Positions 35,986 through 47,006 of a stretch of DNA of 64,000 bases are shown here, piece after piece. The stretch's first letter is position 1, and each line of letters begins with the position of its first letter. The notes under the pieces were generated by a model. That model saw only the letters and a list, made by a program, of their open reading frames with translations, did not search any database and was not told the origin of the DNA. The stretch spans positions 248,001-312,000 of the forward strand of contig JAHLMK010000011.1 in the NCBI GenBank assembly GCA_019915135.1, in the 5' to 3' direction. This stretch comes from Strobilurus pachycystidiatus (lineage: Eukaryota; Basidiomycota; Agaricomycetes; Agaricales; Physalacriaceae). The position numbers and the translations under genes were made by a program.

Positions 35986-37266
35986 TCAAAGCTGTAGTAT
36001 CGTTGCTGTGACAGCATTGGTACTCCCTCCCAATGTTCCTCCACCTGTGAGCAGGATCTGGTTATTCTGAGGCAAAACCCGGACCTCTCTTGTGTAGGAT
36101 CTCGTCGCGTTCGTCGCCACATATGTCCAAGCACTCCCTGGTGCTGCCAACGCTGTATTCGTGAACACGCCCGTATGGCTGTTGGCCGAAACGATGATGG
36201 TCCCATTCGCCCCTCCATAGGACGTCCACGCAACGTTGGGCGAGCTAGTTGGGTATTCACCAGTGACGGCTTTGATGTTGTACCCGGTAGCGGAATCGAA
36301 CGTGAGCGGAGAACTGGAGAGGCGATAGTATATCGCGTAGCCGCCTTCTGGCGCGCCGCCGTATTCGTACGTCATGATGTACTGTCCATTGGGGAGCTGT
36401 GCGATGGTTGGCATACCAGGTCGGTCAGTGTATGTGCTGTAAGCCACATCGTTCACAGCGGCGTCCCATGTCTGGAGATCCGAGGACACTTGATGTCTGT
36501 ACAACTTTCTCAGATTTGGAAGCCCTGAGTAAACTGATAGGACAACGTACACCATCTTCTGGCCGTGGGCAGAGTCCCGCTGGTCCGAGTAGTATATAAC
36601 CAGTTGGTGGTTGTATGTCGTGATGAAAGGTTCCCAGACAGGTGTTTCCCCATTGTTGGGAACAGCCTTTCCTCCTGCGGCGACGTGACTCTGTTCATTA
36701 AAAGTCTGGTTACAATTTGTCAGAACCAAATCAGACGACAGATACATACGACAAACTCCCAAGTGCGCCCTTTGTCAAGGGAAGCATAGACGTCGATTTG
36801 AGAATTACTCAAATCGGTCGGAATGGAATTTCCTGCACACAGTACGGTCCCTGCCTATGAAAAGGCACAGTCAAACAAGGACCCGCGAGGAAAAACCGCT
36901 TCGCACTGGGTAAGATCCAATGGCCTCGGTCAACTCATATAAGAACGGCTGGTAGCGCAATCCCCAGCCATTCTGCGTGTCGGTGACGTTGGAAATGGGT
37001 GTCCATGTCAGGCCAAGATCCGTCGAGCGATAGATGGGAAACCAGACGAGAGGAGGCTCGGGAGAGTAATTCTCCCAAGTTGCGAGAAGGACGTTCTGAT
37101 CAGTCCCATCCTGCGGAATGAGCAGCGTTCGCGCGTAGAGAGTACGCGGCACAATGTAGGTAGACGGTGGTTGGAAGATTGAGACTCCAGTGTAAGGCGT
37201 CACGGAAGTCAGAGCGTGAACGGACGCGCTCCATAAGAGCAGCAGAAATGGCAGTGGGAACATCAT
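35986..37266 (-). CDS. Secreted GH93-like sialidase-fold glycosidase, paralogue B
   Basis: Six-bladed beta-propeller of the exo-alpha-1,5-L-arabinanase (GH93) type. The start (37264-37266) gives a signal peptide MMFPLPFLLLLWSASVHA, then LTSVTPYTGVSIFQPPS. Core blocks: YIVPRTLYARTLLIPQDG, NVLLATWENYSPEPPLVWFP, IYRSTDLGLTWTPISNVTDT (an Asp-box), GWGLRYQPFLYELTEAIGSY, WEPFITTYNHQLVIYYSDQR, DRPGMPTIAQLPNGQYIMTY, YYRLSSSPLTFDSATG, VAWTSYGGANGTIIVSANSH and RVLPQNNQILLTGGGTLGG, stop at 35986-35988. A few short introns. It is a tandem copy of the gene at 37709-38992 in the same orientation. GH93 is the best family match; the actual glycan is not proven. Confidence 0.82.
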
Positions 37267-37708
37267 ACCTAACGAGGATCTAGGAGCCCAGTTAAATAGT
37301 GGCATCAAAGGCCAAAGCAAAGGGCTTGGGCACCACATGCCAGGGCGGCTCTGTGGATTGAGGCAGTGGCTAATGCGCGAAAAGTATCCGGGCCGTATAT
37401 GGAGAAGTGCTTGCGAGCGATCAGCAGACCGGCAGCAGGCATGGCTCTGAGCACGGGCATCAGACGGGATTCGTGCTTGCCACCGAGATTCGATGAAAGA
37501 ATGCGAGGGTTTCGACGCATGAGTTCGAACGCCACTTGTTGCCAGCCAGCGCCTACAAGCGTGTGGAAAGTCCAAAGGTGATTCAAGCATCTGCCAAGAC
37601 GCGAGAGGGTGAAGGAAGCGTGGCCCTCAGGCCACAAACATTGAGGCAAGCATATAAATCTGATGGGTTTCACGAGAGCTACAAGGATTGCATGGCAGTC
37701 CTTCTCGC
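37267..37708. other. Spacer between GH93 paralogues
   Basis: 442 bases between the two tandem copies. Minus-strand readings open here are artefacts of composition. A TTAAATA at 37292-37298 lies 26-32 bases before the paralogue B start, closer than expected for a TATA box, so it is only a weak candidate. Confidence 0.4.
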
Positions 37709-38992
37709 TTAGGACAGTACAACCACAGTAGTCGTAACAGAATTATCACTCCCTCCCAAAGGTCCTCCTCCACTGATCAAAATCTCGTTCCGCGAAGGCA
37801 AGACACGAAGACTCCTCGTATAAGAGGCAGTCGCGTTGGTCTCAAGGTAGGTCCATTCACTGCCCGTCGCCGCCTGAGCGGTGTTCAAGAACAGCCCAGT
37901 GTGGCTGCTGGCTGAGACCACGATCGTGCCATTCTTCCCTCCGTGAGGCGTCCAAACGACGTAGGGCGATCCGACGGGCTGCTCGCCCGTAACAGCAGTG
38001 ATGACGAGCCCTTCAGACGAGTTGAATGTGAGTGGTGAAGCGGACAAGCGGTAATAGACAGCGAAATCGGCTTCGACAGCGCCGTAGAACTCATATGTAT
38101 AGATGTATAGTCCATTGGGGAGGTGGGCGATGGTGGGCATACCCGGCCGCCAGTCGTATGTCGAGTAGGCTGTGTCGTCCACCACTGGACCCCAAGTGAG
38201 AAGGTCGGACGAAGACTGATGCCTGCAGATGGATATGAGTATGATGCCTGCACCACTGAACGCAAGGACGAGCATACACCATCTTTTGACCGTGAAGGGG
38301 ATCGCGCTGATCAGAGTAGTAGATGACAAGCTTGTGGTTGTAAATCATGAGGAAAGGTTCCCAGACTGGTGTCAAGCCGTTGTTGGGAAGAGCCTCTCCA
38401 CCGGCAGCTACATGACTCTGGAGAAAGATAAGCTTGTATACGCGAGGTGGAACAAGAAAAGGATGCAACTCACGACGAACTCCCAGGTGTAACCGTTATC
38501 GAGACTGGCATAGAGGTCGATTTGGGTATTGCTCAGATTGGTAGGGATGGAGTTGCCGGAACACAAAATGGTTCCTTTCTGGTGGGAACGCGTTAAACCT
38601 GTACAAAAGAAGACACGAGCAAACATGCATACCGGATAGTCACCGATGCTCTCTGTCATCTCAAACAAGAACGGTTGATAGCGCAACCCCCAGCCATTTT
38701 GAGTGTCAGTGACATTCGAGATGGGCTCCCACGTTTGCCCGAGATCTGTCGAGCGGAAGATGGGGAACCAGACAAGGGGAGGTTCTGGCGAGTAGTTCTC
38801 CCAGGTGGCAAGAAGAACGTTTTTGTCCCTTCCGTCCTTCTCAATCAGGACGGTGCGCGCATATAGGGTGCGGGGTATGATGTAGTCGGAGGGAGGAGAG
38901 AAAACGGTGGCCTCGGCATAAGGCTTCACGTAGGTGAGGGCGTTCACGCACGCCGTCCCAAGGAGGAGAAAAAAGGCGACAAGTGAAGCCAT
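37709..38992 (-). CDS. Secreted GH93-like sialidase-fold glycosidase, paralogue A
   Basis: The start (38990-38992) gives the signal peptide MASLVAFFLLLGTACVNA, then LTYVKPYAEATVFSPPS. It is collinear with paralogue B: YIIPRTLYARTVLIEKDG, NVLLATWENYSPEPPLVWFP, IFRSTDLGQTWEPISNVTDT, GWGLRYQPFLFEMTESIGDY, WEPFLMIYNHKLVIYYSDQR, WRPGMPTIAHLPNGLYIYTY, YYRLSASPLTFNSSEG, VVWTPHGGKNGTIVVSASSH and RVLPSRNEILISGGGPLGG, stop at 37709-37711. The two proteins are near-identical through the first 150 residues and looser near the C-terminus, as expected for an old tandem duplication under shared constraint. The TTTAAATA at 39035-39042 may be its TATA element. Confidence 0.83.
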
Positions 38993-39426
38993 AACTGGGG
39001 ATAGAGCGGCTTTGTGTAACTGCAGAGCCTCTGCTTTAAATACCTTTTGGGAGTGGAGTACCGGGACGAGCAGTCAGGAAGACCGAAATGCAGCGGAAGC
39101 TCATGCTGTGATACATAGAGCACATGCCAGGGGGAGGGTGCGGAGCCAATAGTTTCGTTCTAGCGAGAAGGGCGTGGCGGCTTCCGACCACGGCCCGTAC
39201 ATTGGAGGACTGTGGCGGGGTCAGCAGACGCGGTTGTGGGCTCGATATTACGAGATGACGCATGGCCATGTAGCTAAGTTGTAGCAGATATACAACAACC
39301 GAACGAAGCGACTGAGCGCACGTCAAGGGAGATCAAGCAGGTGAAGGAACGAAGATCAAGGTGACAGTCGAGTCAAGAGCCTCGGACAGGCACAGGCGCC
39401 AAAAAGAGCAAGTCACACGTTTCTTT
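38993..39426. promoter_or_regulatory. Divergent region between GH93 paralogue A and TCA17
   Basis: 434 bases between divergent start codons, expected to hold two promoters. On the minus strand TATTTAAA (39035-39042) lies about 45 bases before the GH93 start and is a plausible TATA element for a regulated secreted-enzyme gene. Nothing else assigned. Confidence 0.4.
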
Positions 39427-39960
39427 ATGGCACCCATCCGCATCAACGCGGTTGCCTTCATTGCGGCCAATAACCACCCCATTCTTATCCGCTCATTCTC
39501 GGAGAATGCTCTGAAATACCACTATATTGCCCACACAGCGCTGGATGTCATCGACGAGCGAGGTAGTCGTGCGCCCTCCCAGCCCAACTCCCTCTAATCT
39601 TCCGCGGACAGTCAGCGCGACGCCAAAGACCTCCTACTTGGGCCTGCTGTACTCTATCGACGATGTTGCTGTCTATGCTTATATAACGCCACTCAATCTC
39701 AAAATTGTACTTGCCTTTGCGCTCGCCGACGCTGTGATACCAGACATCAAAGTGCACATGGTATGTCCTCCGCTTCCCCTCGCCCTCTTCCCACTTCATC
39801 ACTGTTACAGATGTTTAAGGCCCTACATATGGCATACTATCGCGCTTCTTCGAACCCCTTCCTGACTCTTGATCCAACGACGCCCATATCGAGTCCAAAG
39901 TGGAAAAAGTTCAACAAGCAACTCGACGAGATATGCACTGCTGTTGCTTCAGGTGTCTAG
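39427..39960 (+). CDS. TCA17: TRAPP complex subunit Tca17/TRAPPC2L
   Basis: Small longin-fold (sedlin-like) subunit of the TRAPP vesicle-tethering GEF. Exons 39427-39562, 39612-39760 and 39811-39960 join to 144 residues. Blocks: IRINAVAFIAANNHPILIRS, LKYHYIAHTALDVIDERV, TSYLGLLYSIDDVAVYAYIT, LKIVLAFALADAVIPDIKVH, MFKALHMAYYRASSNPFLTL and SPKWKKFNKQLDEI. The FxxAxxNxPI start and the D-x-x-V-Y-G/A-Y strand are typical of TRAPPC2L rather than TRAPPC2. Length fits the family (about 140). Introns verified by frame. Confidence 0.92.
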
Positions 39961-40115
39961 TCAAGATCACGGAGATTATCACACTACTCCGTCGTTTTAG
40001 ACTGCCTCGGCACCAACATTGACCACATACCCTTCCGTTGACTCTGCTGTTTTGAGAACACCGCTTCAGAGACAGATACGGGGTAGACATAATTTCAAGG
40101 ATGTAATTGTATAGA

Positions 40116-43100
40116 CTAATGCGAACTGAATGCACTCTCCAATTCTGAGATTCCCTCGTTGACTTCTCTTGCCATAACTTTCACAATACCGTCTGCGTCT
40201 GTTGCCGCCATGTAACCTAACGTCAACTTGGCTCTTCGAACAAGCGCTGCATCTAAAGCCCATACCCCCTCGTCTTCATAGATCGCTCGCGTCGTCTCTC
40301 TTACGAGAAGTCCCATAAAATGTAGGGCGGCTCTTCGCAGCGGAGGAAATTTGTCCCGCTTTGTAGGATTTGCATCCATGCCTTTTGAGACATCCTCCTC
40401 CTCGATGGTCGACGTCTCTGTTTGTAGCAGGTCTAGCATCCCACCCACAAGATCGTCCCAGTACGAGCCTAAAGCTAGGAGATATGTACCAGCACAATCG
40501 CCGAGCAAGCTGACCGCCGAGGTCTTCATTGTCGTGGGCAGTTGCTGTGAACGCAGCATCCGCATCAGGTGGGGTACGACAAGGTCCACGTACGCGCCAA
40601 GTGCCCTGCCGCATCGTTTGATCACAATCCCGAGTGCCTCGCCCACGCGTACTCGCTTGTCGACATCTGCCGCCTCCCATACTCCGTCCAGCCCTTTCGA
40701 ATACTCTCCAACGAGGCGTGTCAGAACCTCCTTCCCGTGTTTCTCCACCATTCCAGCCAACCCTTGCACACCATTCAAATAGATGTACGACTCATCGTCT
40801 TGAATAGCCTCCATGAAGATTCCCAGGATGGCGGGAACAAGGGCCTCATTTGGCTTCTTCAGCTCTCGCAGAAGCAACAGGCCGTGAGCCCGAACAGGCA
40901 GGATGGGGTCCTGCAGTAGTTTCAGAGCGCGTTGATATGTCTCCAGGGTGTCATCCTTTGGCTGTTCCGTGGAAGAAGACGAGGACGACGCTAGACGAGC
41001 TATCATGACGACCCTTGCCTCTCTCACCAGCGAGTTCAGCGACGACGGTGCGCCATCTAGCAAGTCAAATATCTCATCGAGGATGGGCGCCGTGCTAGCT
41101 GACAGTGACGGATTGGCTTCCAAGATGGACAGAAGCAAATTCAGCGCAGTCTCTGTCATCTCGTCGTACCGCTCTGAGTCCGGCAAATCGTCGTCGCTGT
41201 CTCCTTCCTCGTCTTCCGGATCGTCTGGGGTAAATCTGAGTGTATCCAGTCCTGTCTTCCGTCGATCGTCCGTCTTCACGTCGTCCTTTCTGCGGTTGGC
41301 ATCCTCCAGGGCATGCTTCACAAACCCAAGGACATGCCCCGGATCCTTCAGACCCAGGAGACCGCCCTCCAATTGAGTCTGCATCTGCATGACAAGCTGT
41401 AGGTGGAGAAGCGTCTTCAGCGGATCTTCCTCCTTCCGCGTACTCCGATATGCCTCTAGACATCGCACGAAAAGCTCTCCCACAACGTCCGGCCTCCCTA
41501 CTCTCTTGAGGAAAGCCACGAAACGCGCTGGATCCGGATAGAGCTCCATGATGTTCGCGTCGGGATCGAGCTCGCCTGCCTCCTCGGCCTCTCGCCGCGA
41601 CTGAGGTGTGAACATCGCTAAGCGCTCTTCCTCGGGCAATGTTGACTTTGGGAGTCGCGAGATGTTCCCTTCGAGATCACTACGCCATCCATCCTGCTCT
41701 CCCCCCACCACGATACTCCATAACGTCCCTACGCATTCGCTCGTCTCGGTGACTCTTGCCCAAGTTTGAAGCAGACCTCGAGTACCTTCGAGAATGGTGG
41801 GATCAGAGGCCCTCTTTTGGTCGAGATATTGCTGGAGAGAGTATAGATCCGGAGCAATGGGGGAAAGCAGAGTGGAGATCAATGTCGGCGAAGGGTCGGT
41901 GTTTGTGATGAGAGTGGTAAGAGTGTACAATGCATCGGGCGGGGAGAGAGAGGTGGTGGAAGTAGGTGAGACACGGAAGGAATTGTGTAGCATGGGAAGC
42001 ACCACACTTTTTGCTGCCTGATCGTGAATATCCGTTGTCAACATTTTTGATATCGTGAACGCTGCAGCGCGTTTGTACGGTGCGGGTGCTGTACTTCTGG
42101 AGTCCAACAGGTCCAATACTCGTGGAGTTATAGCACTGAAATAGACCTGTAGAATAAGATGACTCCCTTGGACTGAGGGTGTGAGGACATACTTTAGCAT
42201 CCATGTCTTTCGGAACTGCGGTCAACACCTTTGCTGTGTGCTCCAACTTGTCCAGGTCGTTCTCGTCACCCATCGCTTCTTCGTTGTCACCGAAAACGGC
42301 TTCACACAGTCCTCGAACCCCATGCGGGCGTAAGAGCTGCCTGGTGAGGAGTGAACCAGCGAAACGGCGAATGTATGGAGGGGAAGGAAGGGAAGAAATG
42401 ACACCTCCGAGCGCTAGAATGGCCTGTGAAGGAGGAAGGCTGTGTATGATGAGGCTTGATAACCGACAGCATGGCTGGAGACCCACATAGCAAGCAGACG
42501 CAATATCCGCGGACGAACGTCGTCCATCGGGTGAATGACATCTGTAGCAAGCGTCTTGGGGAGCCATCCGAGGGCAATGGCAGGTTTGAGCAGATCCGTC
42601 AGATGCCTGTTCAAGATTGTGGTGGTTACGAGGGTTTGAGGAAGAAGACTGTCAGGTTCTCGGGGAAATAAAAGTCGAAGTAGATTGGTAAGAAGGTCTG
42701 AGAGGCGCGAATAGTCTTCCGCCGCCATATCCAGCGACGACACTCTGGACGACCCCGCTTTCGGTATCGCTTTGGGCAGAACAATCAGGACGCGCGGCAG
42801 GAGATATTCGACGCCCCATTTGAAGGTGATCCCGAGCAAAGTACGAAGCTGGCCGATATCTCGGGTTCCAATGGCAGGTGTGTCTTCTTCTACATCTAGA
42901 AGTTCCTGGGCGCGTAGGACCACCGCGAGGCTCTCTTCTGCGGTAACGAGCTGGATGTGCTCGAGGTTGCTTGTGTCATCTAGTCTTCTAGGGAGATTTT
43001 GATGGTCGTAGTAGCGCCATAACCGGTGCAAAAGGGTGGTGTTCAACGAGGCTCTGTCTGCAGCGTCGTTCGCCTTTGCATTGTCGAGAAGGAAGGCGCC

Positions 43101-43139
43101 AGCAAGAAGAACATCCTGGATGACTGACTGTTTTGACAT
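40116..43139 (-). CDS. RTP1: Rtp1/TANGO6 family HEAT-repeat protein (RNA polymerase II assembly)
   Basis: Cytosolic HEAT/ARM-repeat factor linked in yeast to nuclear import and assembly of RNA polymerase II. The start at 43137-43139 gives MSKQSVIQDVLLAGAFLLDN, then LTAEESLAVVLRAQELL-like sequence and IGTRDIGQLRTLLGITFKWG. The central hallmark LVTTTILNRHLTDLLKPAIA-LGWLPK precedes an intron, then QAILALGGVISSLPSPPYIR. A later intron at about 42141-42194 separates DMDAK from VYFSAITPRVLDLLDSR. The C-terminal Rtp1_C repeats are HGLLLLRELKKPNEALVPAI, YIYLNGVQGLAGMVEKHGKE, VRVGEALGIVIKRCGRALG, TSAVSLLGDCAGTYLLALG and PLRRAALHFMGLLVRETTRA, ending LESAFSSH (stop 40116-40118). Three or four introns. 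Confidence 0.87.
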
Positions 43140-43257
43140 CAAGATCGGATTTGCTGCCGGCCCGCAACGCGGCTTGCTCAATGCGTCATCGACACCACGA
43201 CGCGTCGGGAGAAAATGCTTCAAGGTTACTCTACAGTAAGTAGTGTCTATCGAGTAT

Positions 43258-44006
43258 CTACAGTTCTTTCCCCTTGTCCGACTCAGCAAGCCTCTCTTTA
43301 ATCCAATCAAAGGCGTGATCCGTGGCCGTCTCTACGGGGTGATCAAACAAGAAGGGAAGAGCAGGAACCTGGAGGTGAGATGCGGTCAAGATGAGAAATT
43401 CCATCTAAAGAAGATACTGACGATGGCCAGGCCAGTAACGGTGGGTCCCCAAGCTTTGAGTTTGGGATTCTTGACGTTGACAACAGCCTTCTTCACTTGA
43501 TTGACCGCCGTATGGATAGTCAATGCTGGTAACGCCCTGGAGAAAGGAGGTGAGGCGAGGTACATCGTGTCGACTCCGGACTTACATGGAGGCAATGGAT
43601 TGGAACGTAGCACGCTGCACAGCGACAAGACCTATTCTAGTGGACTCGGAGAAGTGTACAGCCTCCAGCGCGGACGGGCCGCGTTTGTGGGCTTTGTACG
43701 ATTCATAGGATACATCGCCAGCGAGATATAGCCAAGAGATACCGTAGGCGGCGGTGACTATCCAGGGAGGTACAACAGGTCTGAATGCCTCTCCTATATC
43801 ACTTGTCTTTTGGACTGTCAGCCCGGCTTTTCGACTCGAATACAATGACCTACATAGGCAACATATCTTGTTCCAGCGCGCAACGCCGTTCGCAAGCGAG
43901 CACCATAGGCAAGGTAGCGGACTTCAGAGTCGGTACTGTCGACGTCCTTTTCAACAAGGTGGTCGATTTCCTGTTCAATGACCTCTGTGGCCGTCTCGGC
44001 TGGCAT
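43258..44006 (-). CDS. MTP18: Mitochondrial fission process protein 1 (MTP18)
   Basis: Inner-membrane protein whose animal orthologue controls mitochondrial fission. Start (44004-44006) MPAETATEVIEQEIDHLVEK, then DVDSTDSEVRYLAYGARLRT and ALRAGTRYVAY. After an intron: TSDIGEAFRPVVPPWIVTAA, YGISWLYLAGDVSYESYKAH, RIGLVAVQRATFQSIASM. Then ALPALTIHTAVNQVKKAVVN, NPKLKAWGPTVTGLAIV and the last exon VPALPFLFDHPVETATDHAF, ending SDKGKEL (stop 43258-43260). All three splice joints keep frame and restore family blocks. It ends 118 bases before the RTP1 start on the same strand. A further upstream exon cannot be excluded. Confidence 0.92.
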
Positions 44007-44116
44007 AATGTTGGCTGGAATGAGTCTGGATTTGATAAACTTATTTAAGACTTAGACCCGGCCCGAACGACATAAGCCATCTCACGACGCACGTGCCTGT
44101 GACCCGAGCTTTGTTG

Positions 44117-44230
44117 ATGGCCAAGCTCGAAAGAGCAGCTCTGCCCGACTCCATCACCGCTGCCGCCGACGACCACGACGCCCTGCCCGGAAATGATTGC
44201 GGAGACTGCCACGGTTCAGACCACGACTGA
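44117..44230 (+). promoter_or_regulatory. Upstream ORF overlapping the forkhead gene start
   Basis: ATG at 44117 opens a 37-codon frame (MAKLERAALPDSITAAADDH...) ending TGA at 44228-44230, beyond the main ATG at 44193 and in another frame. If the transcript begins upstream of 44117, scanning ribosomes would meet it first, so it could lower translation of the factor. Whether it is in the mRNA is not known. Confidence 0.4.
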
Positions 44231-46406
44231 CGGCGTCACCGTCACCCTCCCCAAGCAGTCCGCCCCGAAGAAAATCTCTGCCTACTACTCCTTGGTCTTT
44301 CCCAATTTCACCTTCTACATTCAGACCCTCTCTGTGACCATCGGCCGACGCTGCAGTCCCAACCCCAATGCCCCGACGTCGTCGGCTCCGCCCGCGGACC
44401 CCACCCAGGTCGATGTCGACCTCGGCGCCCTCAAAAGCGTCTCTAGGCTGCACGCAAAGATAGAGTATGACTCGGAACAGGACCGCTTCGTCCTCGCCGT
44501 CATCGGCCGCAACGGCGCTTGGGTGGACGGAGTGTGGTCGGGCAGCGGAACAAGGGCTGCTCTTGGCGAACGGTATGTTAATGAAATGAGCGACCCGCAT
44601 ACACGAGGCTCACTATCTGTCATTCCAGCTCTCAAATCCAGATTGCGTCCCGCACTTTCGAGTTCGTCCTTCCGCCGCCGCCCCCGCCGCCAGACGACTC
44701 GCCGTCGCCCAGCTCGCATTCCTCGTCTGCTAACCGCCAGCGGTCCCCTTCCCTCGACATCACCTCCATATCGCCTCCTTCGTCACAGCCATCCCATTCA
44801 CCTCCGCCTCCAGAAGACATCAAGCCCAAAGTTACGCCACCTCGACCCATCAAACCGAGACTGCCGCCGCCGCCAGAGCCACAATTACCCAATTCCAATT
44901 CCATATCTCGCTTGACAAACGCCAAGAAGCGCAAGAAGAGCGAGTCGGCCGAACTGCCTCCAGTCCCACCTCCCGCCGAGGAGAAACCCCCCATCCCCGA
45001 CCAGATAGCCGCCAAACCTACGTTCACATATGCTCAGCTAATCTACCGCGCCATCAAAGTCCTGCACAAGGCGACTCTCAACGAAATATGCAACTGGATC
45101 ATGAACGAGTTCCCGTACTATCGCTTCATCGATAGTGCCGCATGGATGGTATGTCCACTATCCCGTATTCCCTAACATCTCGTTAACCCTCTCACAGAGC
45201 TCCGTTCGCCATAATCTCTCCTCCAATCGGGCCTTCAAGAAGTTGGAGAAGTGCGGGAGCGACCGAGGGAAGGGCAATTTCTGGGCTCTTGATGAAGACA
45301 ATGCGCATATAATCGAGGAGCAGGAGGCGAAGAGCCAACAAGCGGCTGTTATTGCTGCCACCAAAGGAAAGAAGAAGGACAAGGGTGCACCTCTCTCAGA
45401 ACCACCTTTGAAGCGAAGTGTCAAGGGTGACGCCAAAGGCGTCCTCCCACCTCCGTTGACATCGACACCTCTTCCATTGCCTCCTCCGAAAGCAGCACCT
45501 GCGGTGTCGCCGCCTGCAGCGCCGACCACGGTTGCGACTGCCTCGGCGACACCTCCAGCATCCAGCACCAGTGTCTTCTCGTACCATACTCCCTATCAAA
45601 CGACTACCGCCAGTGGCCCTTCGGGCTATTCTGGAACGCCTATGAGTGGCCCTAATCCGTATGCCGCTTTGACTCAGTCCAATTGGCGAATACACTCGAC
45701 TGTTTCTCCCATTCCTGTCATTTCCGCTTCTACGTCCACGTCCACCAGCCCTCCCGCACCAACATCTAGTACCGAGTTGGCACTTCCTGCATCCACACAA
45801 ACGCAGACCTCTCCGACGACGCCAGCTGCAGCACAGAGTAACACTCCAGCTCCTCCGCCAACTTCGGGGTCAACTGCTTTCCCGGACGTTCCTATCCCCA
45901 TCACTCTCGGCCCTATCCCACCGACGCATCCAGATTATTCCCCTTCCCACCCAAACAACTCTGCCCGAGAGGGTTACATGATACTGCATGAGCGCAAGTT
46001 GGTTTTAGATCCGAGTGTCTTTGGCGACTTTGATAAAGATATCATTGCGGAACTGGAACGGATGGGAGCTCGGCATGCACTGGATGTTTTGACCGGGCAT
46101 ATGGTCAGGGTTTTGAAAGAGCGACGACGGGCGCGGAAGAAGGGTGCTCGTGGTAGAGGTGGGAAGAATCCGGGTGGTGTGAAGAGGAAAGAGCGTGGCG
46201 ATGCACCGTTTACCACTGCTCCCTTGGCGTCTACAGCCCCTGCGAACACGCCTCTGCTTCCTTCTGTGGACGAGGATGCTATCGTCATTATTGACGATTC
46301 CGATGACCCAGAACCGGCGGCGAAGAAACGGAAGGTTGACGAGTCCAAGGATCTATCTGCGGCACATGTTCCCTTCGCGCCTACGCCTGTGGTTGCTGTT
46401 TCTTGA
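44193..46406 (+). CDS. FHA-forkhead transcription factor (Fhl1/Fkh-like)
   Basis: Exons 44193-44572, 44629-45148 and 45198-46406 join to 702 residues. An N-terminal FHA domain is visible: ISAYYSLVFPNFTFYIQTLS, VTIGRRC, VDLGALKSVSRLHAKIEYD (S-x-x-H phosphothreonine pocket) and LAVIGRNGAWVDGVW. After a Pro/Ser linker and a Lys/Arg patch (AKKRKKSES) comes the forkhead winged helix: KPTFTYAQLIYRAIKVLHKA, LNEICNWIMNEFPYYRF, WMSSVRHNLSSNRAFKKLEK (recognition helix with S-V-R-H-N-L-S) and GKGNFWALDED. The C-terminal half is Pro/Thr/Ala-rich with a conserved-looking block (RKLVLDPSVFGDFDKDIIAE) and a basic segment. FHA plus forkhead is the architecture of fungal Fhl1 and Fkh1/2; which one is undecided. 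Confidence 0.9.
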
Positions 46407-47006
46407 CTGCTTCCTTGAAACTTGATCATACGTAGCTACTCGCACTTATTTATCACGTAGCAATGCGTTTCTTCACGGTGTATATTCTTGTCTTCGCATA
46501 CATGTTGTATTAGTGTCTTTTCCATAGATATCCGCCCTCCTCCCGTCGACGAGCCGTGCTTGCTGTCAAATGATCCCCAAATCGTGCATTCTTGCTGTTG
46601 AAACAGAATGGTGAAGAGCGGGTTGACTCAATTCAGTGCTGTGTGATATAATGACATTCGACTTCCGGTGATCGACCGCTGTTGGCCACCTCGGCTGATA
46701 CCCCACAGCACTTCAAGTCGTACTCCCACCATCTCTGTTCTTTTTACTTGTGTTTTACCTTTTCTTTTGCGGACATTGCTTGTCAATGACTCACACGACG
46801 CTCACGAACACGACTGAACACTAGAGAAAGGTGCATGTTCCAAATTGTGGCTACGGTACTTGAACATCATATTCATAGGCTAATTTGTGCAGATATCATC
46901 ATATGGGCAAAGAGGCATAACTAAGTGAATACTGGAACATACGTGGAAGGAATACGAATTGTGCAGGTGAGCTACGTCCAAAAATGTAAAACAGAACTTG
47001 ATTTCT
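46407..47006. other. Convergent intergenic region
   Basis: 600 bases between two convergent stops, so mainly 3' UTRs. No gene, repeat or RNA recognised. Confidence 0.5.

Noticed and set aside
37305..37673. 122-codon minus-strand reading between the GH93 copies
   Set aside because: No similarity to GH93 or anything else, and it would run into the promoter of paralogue B.
35986..38992. Possible bacterial or viral sialidase origin of the GH93 pair
   Set aside because: The genes have ordinary fungal introns and signal peptides, and the closest family architecture I know is fungal GH93; no sign of recent transfer.
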